From positions 1 through 9,903 of the forward strand of contig CAZEFW010000230.1 of the NCBI GenBank assembly GCA_964511535.1: a stretch of DNA of 9,903 nucleotides, read 5' to 3'. Source of the DNA: CAZCFB01 sp964511535. Its GTDB lineage: Bacteria; Myxococcota_A; Polyangia; GCA-2747355; CAZCFB01. The position numbers and the translations under genes were made by a program. Under the pieces are notes generated by a model, which saw only the letters and a list, made by a program, of their open reading frames with translations, had not been told where the DNA came from and ran no database searches. This document shows, piece by piece, positions 1 through 5,959 of this stretch. Position 1 is the first letter of the stretch. Every line of letters begins with the position of its first letter.

Positions 1-190
1 CCACCTCCTCGGCCAGCATGGTCTTGCCCGTGCCCGGCTCCCCCTTGACCAGCAGCGGCCTGCCCAGGGCCACCGCCGCGTTGACCGCCTGCTCCAGCGG
101 CGGCGACGTGATGTAGCGGTCCGTCCCGGAGAACAGCTCGAAGCCTGGCGTGGTGGCCCGCGGCCCTCCCTTCTTGCCGAATCCGATCAT
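1..190 (-). CDS. MoxR-like AAA+ ATPase, N-terminal 63 codons (partial)
   Basis: This is the 5' part of a gene running off the left edge of the window; only residues 1-63 are visible. The Walker A (P-loop) motif GEPGTGKT lies at residues 50-57, directly followed by MLAEEV. Before it, FSGTDRYITSPPLEQAVNAA at residues 20-39 resembles the short lead-in of MoxR-family (AAA_5/AAA_3) ATPases. That family acts as chaperone-like ATPases, often maturing enzymes or complexes together with von Willebrand A-domain partners. The ATG is 5 bp beyond the stop codon of the upstream aldehyde dehydrogenase-like gene. Its GAGGGG ribosome-binding site is formed by that gene's last codons, so the two are almost certainly co-transcribed and probably translationally coupled. 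Walker B, sensor regions and any downstream VWA gene are outside the window. The P-loop NTPase call is secure; MoxR rather than another AAA+ subgroup is likely but rests on the N-terminus alone. Confidence 0.85.
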   Translation of the reverse strand, partial: MIGFGKKGGPRATTPGFELFSGTDRYITSPPLEQAVNAAVALGRPLLVKGEPGTGKTMLAEEV

Positions 191-195
191 CGCTT

Positions 196-1896
196 TTATC
201 CCCTCAGCGCGTTGAACACGGTGGCGGCCAGCCTTATGACCGACGGCCGGTGCTCCAGCCGCGTCAGCGCCCGGCCCACGGCGGCTGCCTTGGCGTGCGT
301 CGCGAACCAGGGCGGGCGCGGCGCGACCACGAACGGGCCGCGCACCAGGCTGCGCTCCGGGTGCGGGACCATCATCGTGTTGTGCACAGTGCCGATGCCC
401 GAGCGGATCTCCTGCAGGGTGTGCCCGGGGAAGGCGCCCCAGGTGGTGGTGCACAGGCCGTAGCTCAGCGCCGGCCAGTGGTTGATCGCGATGCTGCCGT
501 AGCGCAGAGCGGCCAGCCGGTCCTCGAACCGCTCCGGGCCGATGGAGGCCTGGGTGGACGGGTGGATGATCACCGAGCAGCTGAGCGTGCCCCACACCCG
601 CTCGTTGGCGAAGTCGGCCGCCTGGCGCAGGAAAGCCTCCGGATCGTCCTCGTCCAGGGTGGTCTCCGCCAGCACGGCGCACCACGCCTCCTCGGAGAAC
701 ACGATGTCGTCGCCGGCCGAGTCGACCCCGAAGATGGTGGTCCAGGGCACCGCCCCGTCGCGGGCCTCGCCCAGCACGTTGGCGTCAGGGTGCGCCTCGA
801 TGAACCGGGCGTACTTGTTGTCGCTGCCCGGGTAATAGGCGTGGCGCGGCGGCAGCGAGGCGAGCACCCGCTCCACCCGCGCCAGCAGCTCCTCGCGCTG
901 GGGCCACCCCTTGCTCGTCACCAGCAGCTTGGCCGCGTTGCAGTTGAACGAGGCGTTGTTGGCCACCATGGAGGCGATGCTCTCGGCGTGAAACGACAGC
1001 TCCTTTTCGGTCCACGGTCCGGGCACGATGATCACCGGGGTCACGCAGCCGAGCTCGCTGGTGATGCGCTTGTCGGTCAGCGGCTCGCCCGCCGCCTTGC
1101 GGCGATCCTGCTCCTCTCCCGGAGGGCCCCAGACGATGATGTCGTGCACAAAGTCTGACCCGGTGATGTGGATCTCGTCCACGGTCTCATGCTGGACGAG
1201 GTACTCGCCCACCTGCGCGCCGCCGTAGGCCACGCGCAGCACGCCCTCCTTGACCAGCGGCGCCAGCCCCCGCATGACGAAGGGCCCGAGGTACTCGTTG
1301 ACCGGGTTCATCTTGAGCAGGCAGACCTGGTTCTCGGTGAACAGCTTGTACAGCACGTCCATGGGACCGATGGACGCCACGTTGCCCGCGCCGAGCACCA
1401 GCGCCACCTTGCCCTCGGTGTGCTCCTCGCTCCCGCGGTACAGCCCCGCAGCGCCCTGAAGCACCGCCGCCTGGTCCACCCCCGGCTCGATCCAGATCTC
1501 CGCGGAGAACCCCTGGTACAGCAGCTTGTCGTAGCCGTCGTTGGGGAAGACCTTCACCTTGACCTGCCCGTCCGGCCGCTGGGAAAGGTGCCCCGGCTCA
1601 AGCGCCGGCGCGCCGCGGGACTGCACCTCGCTCAGGGTGCGCACCAGCAGCCGCAGGTTGCGCATGATGGTCATCGGGCCGCCCAGCCACTCCTCCCCCT
1701 CGGCCGGATGGCCCTCGGGGATGCCCTTGGCCTCACAGGCCGCCGCGACCATCTCCGGGGCCATGGACAGCGTGGCGTCCATGCACTCGCCCAGCAGCTG
1801 AATTCGGCGGGCGATGGGGGTCTTGACCCACTGGTCCTTGCGGTCGTCGAGTCTTTCGAGGTGGACGTTAAGCTCTTGCTTGGTGGAAGGCTTCAT
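196..1896 (-). CDS. Aldehyde dehydrogenase-superfamily enzyme (566 aa)
   Basis: Predicted cytoplasmic NAD(P)-dependent oxidoreductase of the ALDH superfamily, substrate unknown. Landmarks in the expected order: a Rossmann-type segment LVLGAGNVASIGPMD (about 167-180); LKMNPVN at 194-200, at the place of the usual LKPSE cofactor-binding lysine segment; HITGS at 243-247, matching the FTGS motif; SELG at 280-283, giving the general-base glutamate E281; and FNC at 317-319, giving the nucleophile C319. Both catalytic residues are therefore present, 38 residues apart, close to normal spacing. At 566 aa it is longer than a typical ALDH of about 480-500 aa. The extra length is a long N-terminal helical region and a basic tail of about 45 residues (525-566) that could be amphipathic. 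Start is the ATG with a weak purine-rich AGGCAGAGA upstream. Followed 5 bp later by a MoxR-like ATPase and preceded by a ribbon-helix-helix gene. An acyl-CoA-reductase-like role is an alternative; the sequence alone does not decide. Confidence 0.85.
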   Translation of the reverse strand: MKPSTKQELNVHLERLDDRKDQWVKTPIARRIQLLGECMDATLSMAPEMVAAACEAKGIPEGHPAEGEEWLGGPMTIMRNLRLLVRTLSEVQSRGAPALEPGHLSQRPDGQVKVKVFPNDGYDKLLYQGFSAEIWIEPGVDQAAVLQGAAGLYRGSEEHTEGKVALVLGAGNVASIGPMDVLYKLFTENQVCLLKMNPVNEYLGPFVMRGLAPLVKEGVLRVAYGGAQVGEYLVQHETVDEIHITGSDFVHDIIVWGPPGEEQDRRKAAGEPLTDKRITSELGCVTPVIIVPGPWTEKELSFHAESIASMVANNASFNCNAAKLLVTSKGWPQREELLARVERVLASLPPRHAYYPGSDNKYARFIEAHPDANVLGEARDGAVPWTTIFGVDSAGDDIVFSEEAWCAVLAETTLDEDDPEAFLRQAADFANERVWGTLSCSVIIHPSTQASIGPERFEDRLAALRYGSIAINHWPALSYGLCTTTWGAFPGHTLQEIRSGIGTVHNTMMVPHPERSLVRGPFVVAPRPPWFATHAKAAAVGRALTRLEHRPSVIRLAATVFNALRG

Positions 1897-1952
1897 CGAG
1901 TCTCTGCCTGGCTACGGTTAACGGGAACGGCAGGGCGTCGGCCTGACACCCC

Positions 1953-2027
1953 GGGCGACTAAATGTTGGGCGGGGACAGCCCCGAAGTCAAACGGGTACA
2001 CCACGGCAACTCGGAGAGCAGTCGCCC
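1953..2027 (-). promoter_or_regulatory. Possible promoter and inverted repeats upstream of the dehydrogenase gene
   Basis: Reading the minus strand, TTGACT (1986-1991; 5 of 6 matches to the sigma-70 -35 box) is followed after exactly 17 bp by CAACAT (1963-1968; a poor -10 box with 3 of 6 matches). The spacer holds a small perfect inverted repeat, CGGGG-N4-CCCCG at 1971-1984. A wider pair, GGGCGACT (1953-1960) and AGTCGCCC (2020-2027), encloses both with a 59-base interval. This could give the dehydrogenase gene its own promoter rather than only read-through from the upstream small gene. The weak -10 and GC-rich background keep confidence low. Confidence 0.3.
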
Positions 2028-2059
2028 ACGGAAACTCCTGAATTATCGAATTGCGAGGA

Positions 2060-2287
2060 TTAAAAGGTGAAGTAGCGAGCGGCGTCTTGCAGCTCTTCGG
2101 GGGTCAGGTGAGGACCCGAGGGCTTCTTTTTGGAGCCCTTCTCCTTCTTGCCCTTGCCGAAGAACTCGGCGATCCGTTCTTCCACGAACTCGCTCATGCT
2201 CTGCTCGGTCTGCTCGCAGTACCGCCTGATGAGTTCGTAGGTCGATCCCCTGATTGATACGCTCCGCCGCGTTTGCTTTTTGGCCAT
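2060..2287 (-). CDS. Small ribbon-helix-helix (CopG/MetJ-type) DNA-binding protein (75 aa)
   Basis: Predicted small dimeric DNA-binding regulator. The N-terminus MAKKQTRRSVSIRGSTYELI provides a basic arm and a short strand (about residues 8-13), which in this fold enters the DNA major groove. Two helices follow: STYELIRRYCEQTEQ (15-29) and SMSEFVEERIAEFF (30-43), with the S-x-S-E-F-V pattern between them seen in CopG/Arc-like proteins. The tail (44-75) is a lysine-rich linker GKGKKEKGSKKK, then LTPEELQDAARYFTF. The ATG is well supported by AGGAGG seven bases upstream. Proteins of this style are, to my knowledge, common in myxobacterial genomes and are often solitary rather than paired with a toxin; no toxin gene adjoins it here. 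The target is unknown. It may autoregulate through the palindromes upstream or act on the downstream dehydrogenase gene. Confidence 0.85.
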   Translation of the reverse strand: MAKKQTRRSVSIRGSTYELIRRYCEQTEQSMSEFVEERIAEFFGKGKKEKGSKKKPSGPHLTPEELQDAARYFTF

Positions 2288-2301
2288 TCCTGCTCCTCCT
2301 G

Positions 2302-2327
2302 GGGCTCAGGCCTGTGAGGCAAAGCCC
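2302..2327 (-). promoter_or_regulatory. Leader hairpin just 5' of the ribosome-binding site of the small regulator
   Basis: In the minus-strand transcript, GGGCT (complement of 2323-2327) pairs with AGCCC (complement of 2302-2306). Inside this, GCCT pairs with AGGC across a CAC loop (2310-2320), separated by a small 2/3-base internal loop. The structure ends a few bases upstream of the AGGAGG ribosome-binding site of the ribbon-helix-helix gene. It could insulate or modulate translation initiation; no ligand-binding fold is evident. Confidence 0.35.
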
Positions 2328-2342
2328 TTAACTTTCCTCTTT

Positions 2343-2371
2343 ATTCTGTGGTCCTCTCCGGAAGAGGTCAA
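2343..2371 (-). promoter_or_regulatory. Candidate sigma-70-type promoter for the ribbon-helix-helix gene
   Basis: On the minus strand TTGACC (2366-2371) lies exactly 17 bp from CAGAAT (2343-2348), matching the consensus at 5 of 6 and 4 of 6 positions. The implied start point is about 45-50 bp upstream of the ATG, leaving a leader that contains the hairpin at 2302-2327. A second -35-like TTGACA (complement of 2395-2400) lies further upstream but has no -10 box at suitable spacing. Confidence 0.45.
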
Positions 2372-2408
2372 GGGAAAACACAACCAGTAGGTGCTGTCAA
2401 GCTTCAAC

Positions 2409-2424
2409 CCACTATATCTAGTGG
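2409..2424. promoter_or_regulatory. Palindrome CCACTA-TATC-TAGTGG, possible operator
   Basis: A perfect inverted repeat with 6-bp arms and a 4-bp centre in the AT-rich middle of the divergent intergenic region. It lies just upstream of the candidate promoter for the ribbon-helix-helix gene and about 75 bp before the divergent gene at 2500. Ribbon-helix-helix dimers commonly bind short palindromes near their own gene, so an autoregulatory site is a reasonable guess. A second perfect palindrome, CGATGCATCG, follows at 2449-2458. Confidence 0.35.
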
Positions 2425-2448
2425 TATTCCCATTTCCTCCACATTTTT

Positions 2449-2458
2449 CGATGCATCG
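2449..2458. promoter_or_regulatory. 10-bp perfect palindrome CGATGCATCG
   Basis: A short perfect palindrome 25 bp beyond the CCACTA/TAGTGG inverted repeat and about 40 bp before the ATG of the plus-strand gene. It may be a protein-binding site for control of that gene. Ten base pairs can occur by chance, so the evidence is weak. Confidence 0.2.
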
Positions 2459-2486
2459 GTCCCCTTCCTTCCTCGGCCTGCCGGGG

Positions 2487-2502
2487 TTAATATAGCCCCA
2501 TG
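2487..2502 (+). promoter_or_regulatory. -10-like TTAATATAG abutting the start codon; possible leaderless start
   Basis: TAATAT at 2488-2493 is the best -10-like element in front of the plus-strand gene, and it would place the transcript start at or within a base or two of the ATG at 2500. There is no purine-rich ribosome-binding site between it and the ATG. The flanking GGGG and CCCC form an imperfect inverted repeat around it. A leaderless mRNA is therefore possible. No convincing -35 box is seen. Confidence 0.25.
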
Positions 2503-4062
2503 CGCGGCATGGCGCTCATTCTGTTGACGGCACTGACCCTGAACTGTGGCGGCGATCCGCAGCTCATCATTGATCTGGAGCGCCCCTCCGGGAAGCTGGA
2601 TCCCCTCAAAGATAAACGACTTTCCAAGTTCAGCCTGCGGCTGACTCAGGGCAAGAGCACCACCGACCAGGAGGCGTTCCGGTCCTCCAGCTTCGAGCTG
2701 CAGGTGGGTACCGTGCCTGTGGGCACCCCCTTCGACCTCCGCCTGGCCGGCCGCAGCGCGAGCGGGCTGATGGTGGGGGCGGGACAGGTCCTCGACCTGA
2801 TGGTCAGTGACTCAAAGAACACCAAAATTTCCGTGAAGTTCCGAAAGCCTCTGGGCTATGTGACCGGCCAGAACCAGGTGCAGGTCCTGGATGCCGCGGC
2901 CACCAGCTCGGGCCAACTGGAGTTGAGTCCTGTGTCAGTGGCCGGGGGCAAGGGAATCGCGGCCATGCGCAACGGCGTGGTGCTGCTGGTGGTCTCTGGC
3001 AGCACCCTGGTGCCGGTGCGCACCGCTGACCATGTCCGGCTGTCACCGGTGAAGCTGAGCTCCCCGGCCAGCTGCGTGGGGGTCAGCCGGGACAACCGCC
3101 GCGCTCTGATCTGCCACCCGAACGCCAACAAGGTGGGTATCGTGGATCTCGCGGCCATCGGGACTCCCGCGGCCAAGGAGATTACCCTGCCGGTGCAGGG
3201 TCCAGCCTCCAAGGTGGTCTTCAGCCGGGACCGCCGCCGCGCCCTGGTGCTCATGGGGGCCAAGTCCCACAAGCAGGCCTGTCCAGCGCCCGACAGCGGC
3301 GTGGTGGAGGTGGACCTGACCACCGGAAAGGTGGGCGGCGCCAAGACCCTGGGCTCTGCCGTGGCGGATATCGCCCTGGATCCGCGGGACGAGGGGCTGC
3401 TGCTGGTGCTTCCGTGCAAGAACAAGCTGCGCCTGTCCCGGGGCGGCAAGAAGGTGCAGGAGGTGGACATCCCGGCGACCCACGACGTGGCGGCCTCGGA
3501 TCGCAACTTCGTGCTGGTGGGGCGCGCGGGGGCCACGAGCGGCAGCAAGATCAGCGGCCAGGCCGTGCTGTTCGACCTGACCACCGGCACCGGGCTCTCC
3601 TCGCGCCAGAACAAGGCGTTCGACTTCCAGCCGGTCACCATCCGGTTGGCGGCAGGTTCGGGCTCGGCCTCGGGGTATTTCGGCTGGGCCTCGGAGCCGG
3701 AGAGCCTCTCGGTCCATGACCTGGAGATCAGCCCTGACAGCCAGCGCGCCGTGGCCCTGTTCGAGGGCCAGTTCGCGTCCAACATGCGCTTCGACGCCTG
3801 CACCTACCGCGCGAAGCTCAAGGCCGCGGGCTATATGCTGCTGGATCTGGACGCCGGCGCCGTGCTCGTGCGGCGCTTTACCCGGCTGAGCTTCACCGAC
3901 TGCTACGCCAACTGCGTGCTCAACCCCAAGAACCAGCGCCTGACCAACCTGAATACCTGCTCAGCTGAGTTCAAGCGGGTGATGCGCCAGTACGGCAACC
4001 TGATCTCGGGCACGGCCGAGTTCGACCCGGCCGGCGCCACGTTGCTGTTCGGCGGCTCTTAA
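2500..4062 (+). CDS. Secreted, probably lipid-anchored protein with propeller-like repeats (520 aa)
   Basis: Function not recognised. The N-terminus MRGMALILLTALTLNC (1-16) is a short, hydrophobic export signal. C16 could be lipidated, but asparagine at -1 departs from the usual L-x-(A/G/S)-C lipobox, so anchoring is uncertain. Residues 20-118 alternate polar and hydrophobic residues like a beta-sandwich. From about 145 to 515 come recurring units of the form SxDxRRAL...GxVDLxTG: SRDNRRALICHP (196-207), SRDRRRALVLMG (242-253), VVEVDLTTGKV (268-278), SPDSQRAVALFEG (411-423). These resemble blades of a WD40/YVTN-type beta-propeller. Nine cysteines, several clustered at 434, 468, 472 and 487, suit disulfides in an oxidising compartment. 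The ATG lacks a ribosome-binding site; the next in-frame ATG (2509) would leave a signal of only 13 residues. A perfect hairpin begins on the base after the stop. A role as an envelope or outer-membrane-exposed protein is inferred. Confidence 0.8.
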   Translation: MRGMALILLTALTLNCGGDPQLIIDLERPSGKLDPLKDKRLSKFSLRLTQGKSTTDQEAFRSSSFELQVGTVPVGTPFDLRLAGRSASGLMVGAGQVLDLMVSDSKNTKISVKFRKPLGYVTGQNQVQVLDAAATSSGQLELSPVSVAGGKGIAAMRNGVVLLVVSGSTLVPVRTADHVRLSPVKLSSPASCVGVSRDNRRALICHPNANKVGIVDLAAIGTPAAKEITLPVQGPASKVVFSRDRRRALVLMGAKSHKQACPAPDSGVVEVDLTTGKVGGAKTLGSAVADIALDPRDEGLLLVLPCKNKLRLSRGGKKVQEVDIPATHDVAASDRNFVLVGRAGATSGSKISGQAVLFDLTTGTGLSSRQNKAFDFQPVTIRLAAGSGSASGYFGWASEPESLSVHDLEISPDSQRAVALFEGQFASNMRFDACTYRAKLKAAGYMLLDLDAGAVLVRRFTRLSFTDCYANCVLNPKNQRLTNLNTCSAEFKRVMRQYGNLISGTAEFDPAGATLLFGGS

Positions 4063-4081
4063 GCGTCCCCTGCGGGGACGC
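4063..4081 (+). terminator. Perfect hairpin directly after the stop codon
   Basis: GCGTCCCC and GGGGACGC (8-bp perfect stem, loop TGC) start on the first base after the TAA of the propeller-like protein gene. No T-run follows, so it is not a classic intrinsic terminator. It may stop polymerase inefficiently, protect the 3' end of the mRNA, or work with the larger inverted repeat beyond it. Confidence 0.5.
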
Positions 4082-4084
4082 AGG

Positions 4085-4165
4085 CTACAGACTTCAGGCC
4101 TCGGGCTTCAGGGGAAAGTGCCTACATGACCATCTACCCTGAAGTCTGAAGTCTGAGGCCTGAAG
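4085..4165. repeat. Two opposed arrays of four CTTCAGG-like heptamers (long inverted repeat)
   Basis: The plus strand carries four head-to-tail heptamers at 4085-4112 (variants of CTTCAGG: CTACAGA, CTTCAGG, CCTCGGG, CTTCAGG). The minus strand carries four more at 4138-4165 (CTTCAGG, CCTCAGA, CTTCAGA, CTTCAGG). The arms can fold on each other through CTTCAGG+CCTC and CTTCAGGG with one seven-base slip, leaving a loop of about 23 bases. The minus-strand array ends in GTAGATGGT, the same kind of ending as the CTTGAGG arrays at 9762-9861 (GTAAATGGT). It lies between convergent genes and may serve as a bidirectional terminator or a dispersed repeat element. Confidence 0.75.
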
Positions 4166-4167
4166 CC

Positions 4168-4184
4168 GCGCCGCGGAGCGGCGC
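4168..4184 (-). terminator. Perfect hairpin directly after the stop codon of the GT-C gene
   Basis: GCGCCGC and GCGGCGC (7-bp perfect stem, loop GGA on the plus strand) end on the base next to the TAA of the membrane protein gene, so on the minus strand the hairpin begins immediately after translation stops. It mirrors the hairpin at 4063-4081 for the convergent gene. There is no U-run, so the termination role is tentative. Confidence 0.45.
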
Positions 4185-5903
4185 TTACTCCAGCTTGTTG
4201 ATCCCCTGGCCGTCCCAGACATAGATCGGCCCCACCGACCGCTTGGGGCGGATGCGCAGGGCGTGGATCTCTTCGTTCTGCACGCTCTCCAGGTCGGTGA
4301 TCCAGTCGCCCATGTCGAGGCTCTGGCCCTCCTCGGGGCGGTCGCGGCCGGTGACGAACCGCAGCGAGTGCAGCGAAAAGGCGTACGCCCCCTTGCCGCG
4401 GGTGAGCAGCAGCCCCTTGCCCTTGCCCTGGCGCGTCGCCGTGGGCGCGGCGGGCTTCCCGCTGGCCACGTACAGCGTCGACAGCAGCCGGCCGCTCATG
4501 TCTTGCATCCCGTAAGCCAGCTTCAGCGCCTCGGCGAAGCCGTGGGCGAAGATCGGCTGGTCGCCCGACCAGTGGGTCATGACGCCCGGCAGGTTGGCCA
4601 CGGTGATCACCTGCCCCGGCCTGGGCGACGGCTCGTGCTTCTTGATCTGGCCGATGATCTGCTGCGCCATGTCCCCTGCCCGCCCGTAGACCGACGCGTG
4701 CAGATAAAGCAGCGTCCCGCCGCCCAACAGCAACACCAGCAGCCCTGCGCCGCTGGCCCGGCGGATCCACAGCGGGTGGTACTCGTCCCGGCGCCAGACC
4801 AGCCCGCCGAGCACGATGGCGAAGAAGATGCAGAACCCCACTGACGGCAGGTACAGCTGCCAGCGGCGCGGCACGTCGAGCATCGGAAACAGGATGGTCA
4901 CCATCCAGGCCGCCGAGAGGAACAGGTTGCGCCGGTCGCCCATGCGCGCGTAGCGCAGGAACATCACCACCACCACGATGATGGCCAGGGTCACCACCAC
5001 CAGCCCCCGCGGGCCGGTGTGCGTCTCCATGGGCAGCACCAGCAGCTTGAGGTAGAGGAAGAAGTTGAACAGCGCCTCGCCCACGCCGGGCCAGCGCGCG
5101 TGGCCGATGGTGGGCAGCACGGTCAGGCGCAGGCCCAGGTACGCCGCGGCCACCAGGAAGTAGACCATGTACCGCGGCATGTGGCGGCGGAAGCGATTGC
5201 GGAACCCCTCGGGCGACGGCGCCGCCAGATCGAGCAGCACCACCAGAAAGGGCAGGCTCAGCGCCACCTCCTTGCTCAGCAGCGCCAGCACGAAGGCCAC
5301 CACGGACGGGGCCGTGGGCGCCCGCCGCCGCTCCTTGCCGCGGCCCCGCACGAACAGGATCATGCTCAACAGATAGAACAGGGTGCACAGCAGATCCGAC
5401 CGGGCCGACAGCCAGAAGATGGCGTCGCCGTGCACCGGGTGCACCGCGAACAGCAACCCGGCGGTCAGGGCAACCACCGGCCGCGGCGGCACCAGCACCC
5501 GCACCAGCGCCAGGCAGAGCAGCGAGTTGAGCGCGTGCAGCAGCAGGTTGGTCAGGTGCATGCCCACCGGCGAGTTGCCCCACAGGAGATATTCGAGCCC
5601 GATGGTGGCCTCGGTCAGCGGCCGATAGCTGCCGCCGGCCGCGCGGCTGGTGGACTGCTGCAGGAACGGGCTGAAGATTTCGCCCACGGTCTGGCCCACG
5701 TTGGTGTGCAGCAGCGCGAAGTCGTCGCTCAGCAGGTGGTTGCCCACCCCGGGCAGCGCCACCGCCGCGGCGAGCACCGGCACCAGGAACATGGTCCAGC
5801 GCGGGATCTGCTCGATCCCCTCCAGCGGCGGACGGTCCCGGTCCTCGGAGCGAACCAGGTGGATCGCCTGGGTGTCAGTGATGTCGTTGGGCTGAAAGCT
5901 CAC
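4185..5903 (-). CDS. GT-C-type multi-pass membrane protein, TMTC/PMT-like glycosyltransferase (572 aa)
   Basis: Predicted integral membrane glycosyltransferase of the GT-C fold, which uses lipid-linked sugars on the outer face of the membrane; acceptor unknown. A cytoplasmic N-terminus (1-35) is followed by about ten or more hydrophobic segments between 37 and 401. After the first comes the acidic loop motif LLSDDFALL with D60-D61, where GT-C enzymes keep their catalytic or metal-binding acid. Then SYRPLTE (92-98), SPVGMHLTNLLLHALN (111-126), LFAVHPVHGDAIFWLSARSD (151-170) and SKEVAL (210-215) match the pattern of eukaryotic TMTC and related bacterial proteins. TMTC-style tetratricopeptide repeats are absent; instead residues 402-572 form a soluble, probably periplasmic domain that I do not recognise. 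Start is GTG; no in-frame ATG lies between it and the stop upstream, and the ribosome-binding site is weak. It lies 56 bp downstream of the lipoprotein gene, probably the same transcript. Confidence 0.8.
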   Translation of the reverse strand: MSFQPNDITDTQAIHLVRSEDRDRPPLEGIEQIPRWTMFLVPVLAAAVALPGVGNHLLSDDFALLHTNVGQTVGEIFSPFLQQSTSRAAGGSYRPLTEATIGLEYLLWGNSPVGMHLTNLLLHALNSLLCLALVRVLVPPRPVVALTAGLLFAVHPVHGDAIFWLSARSDLLCTLFYLLSMILFVRGRGKERRRAPTAPSVVAFVLALLSKEVALSLPFLVVLLDLAAPSPEGFRNRFRRHMPRYMVYFLVAAAYLGLRLTVLPTIGHARWPGVGEALFNFFLYLKLLVLPMETHTGPRGLVVVTLAIIVVVVMFLRYARMGDRRNLFLSAAWMVTILFPMLDVPRRWQLYLPSVGFCIFFAIVLGGLVWRRDEYHPLWIRRASGAGLLVLLLGGGTLLYLHASVYGRAGDMAQQIIGQIKKHEPSPRPGQVITVANLPGVMTHWSGDQPIFAHGFAEALKLAYGMQDMSGRLLSTLYVASGKPAAPTATRQGKGKGLLLTRGKGAYAFSLHSLRFVTGRDRPEEGQSLDMGDWITDLESVQNEEIHALRIRPKRSVGPIYVWDGQGINKLE

Positions 5904-5959
5904 GTCAGGGGCCAGCCTTGCCTGAGTTGGAGGTGATTTGGAAAGCTTGCGCGTCCCTA

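Noticed and set aside
250..1158. 302-codon plus-strand open frame opposite the dehydrogenase gene
   Set aside because: Arg/Gly/His-rich shadow without a ribosome-binding site. The minus-strand frame carries the ALDH motifs.
2060..2287. Antitoxin of a toxin-antitoxin pair
   Set aside because: The fold fits an antitoxin-type DNA-binding domain, but no small toxin gene adjoins it; the next gene is a 566-aa enzyme more than 160 bp away.
4085..4165. Insertion sequence or MITE with target-site duplications
   Set aside because: The inverted arms are made of short heptamers with no flanking direct duplication or transposase, so a mobile origin is not supported.
4108..5583. 491-codon minus-strand frame overlapping the GT-C gene
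   Set aside because: Ala/Gly/Arg-rich out-of-frame shadow with no membrane pattern, while the 572-aa frame has clear membrane helices and GT-C motifs.
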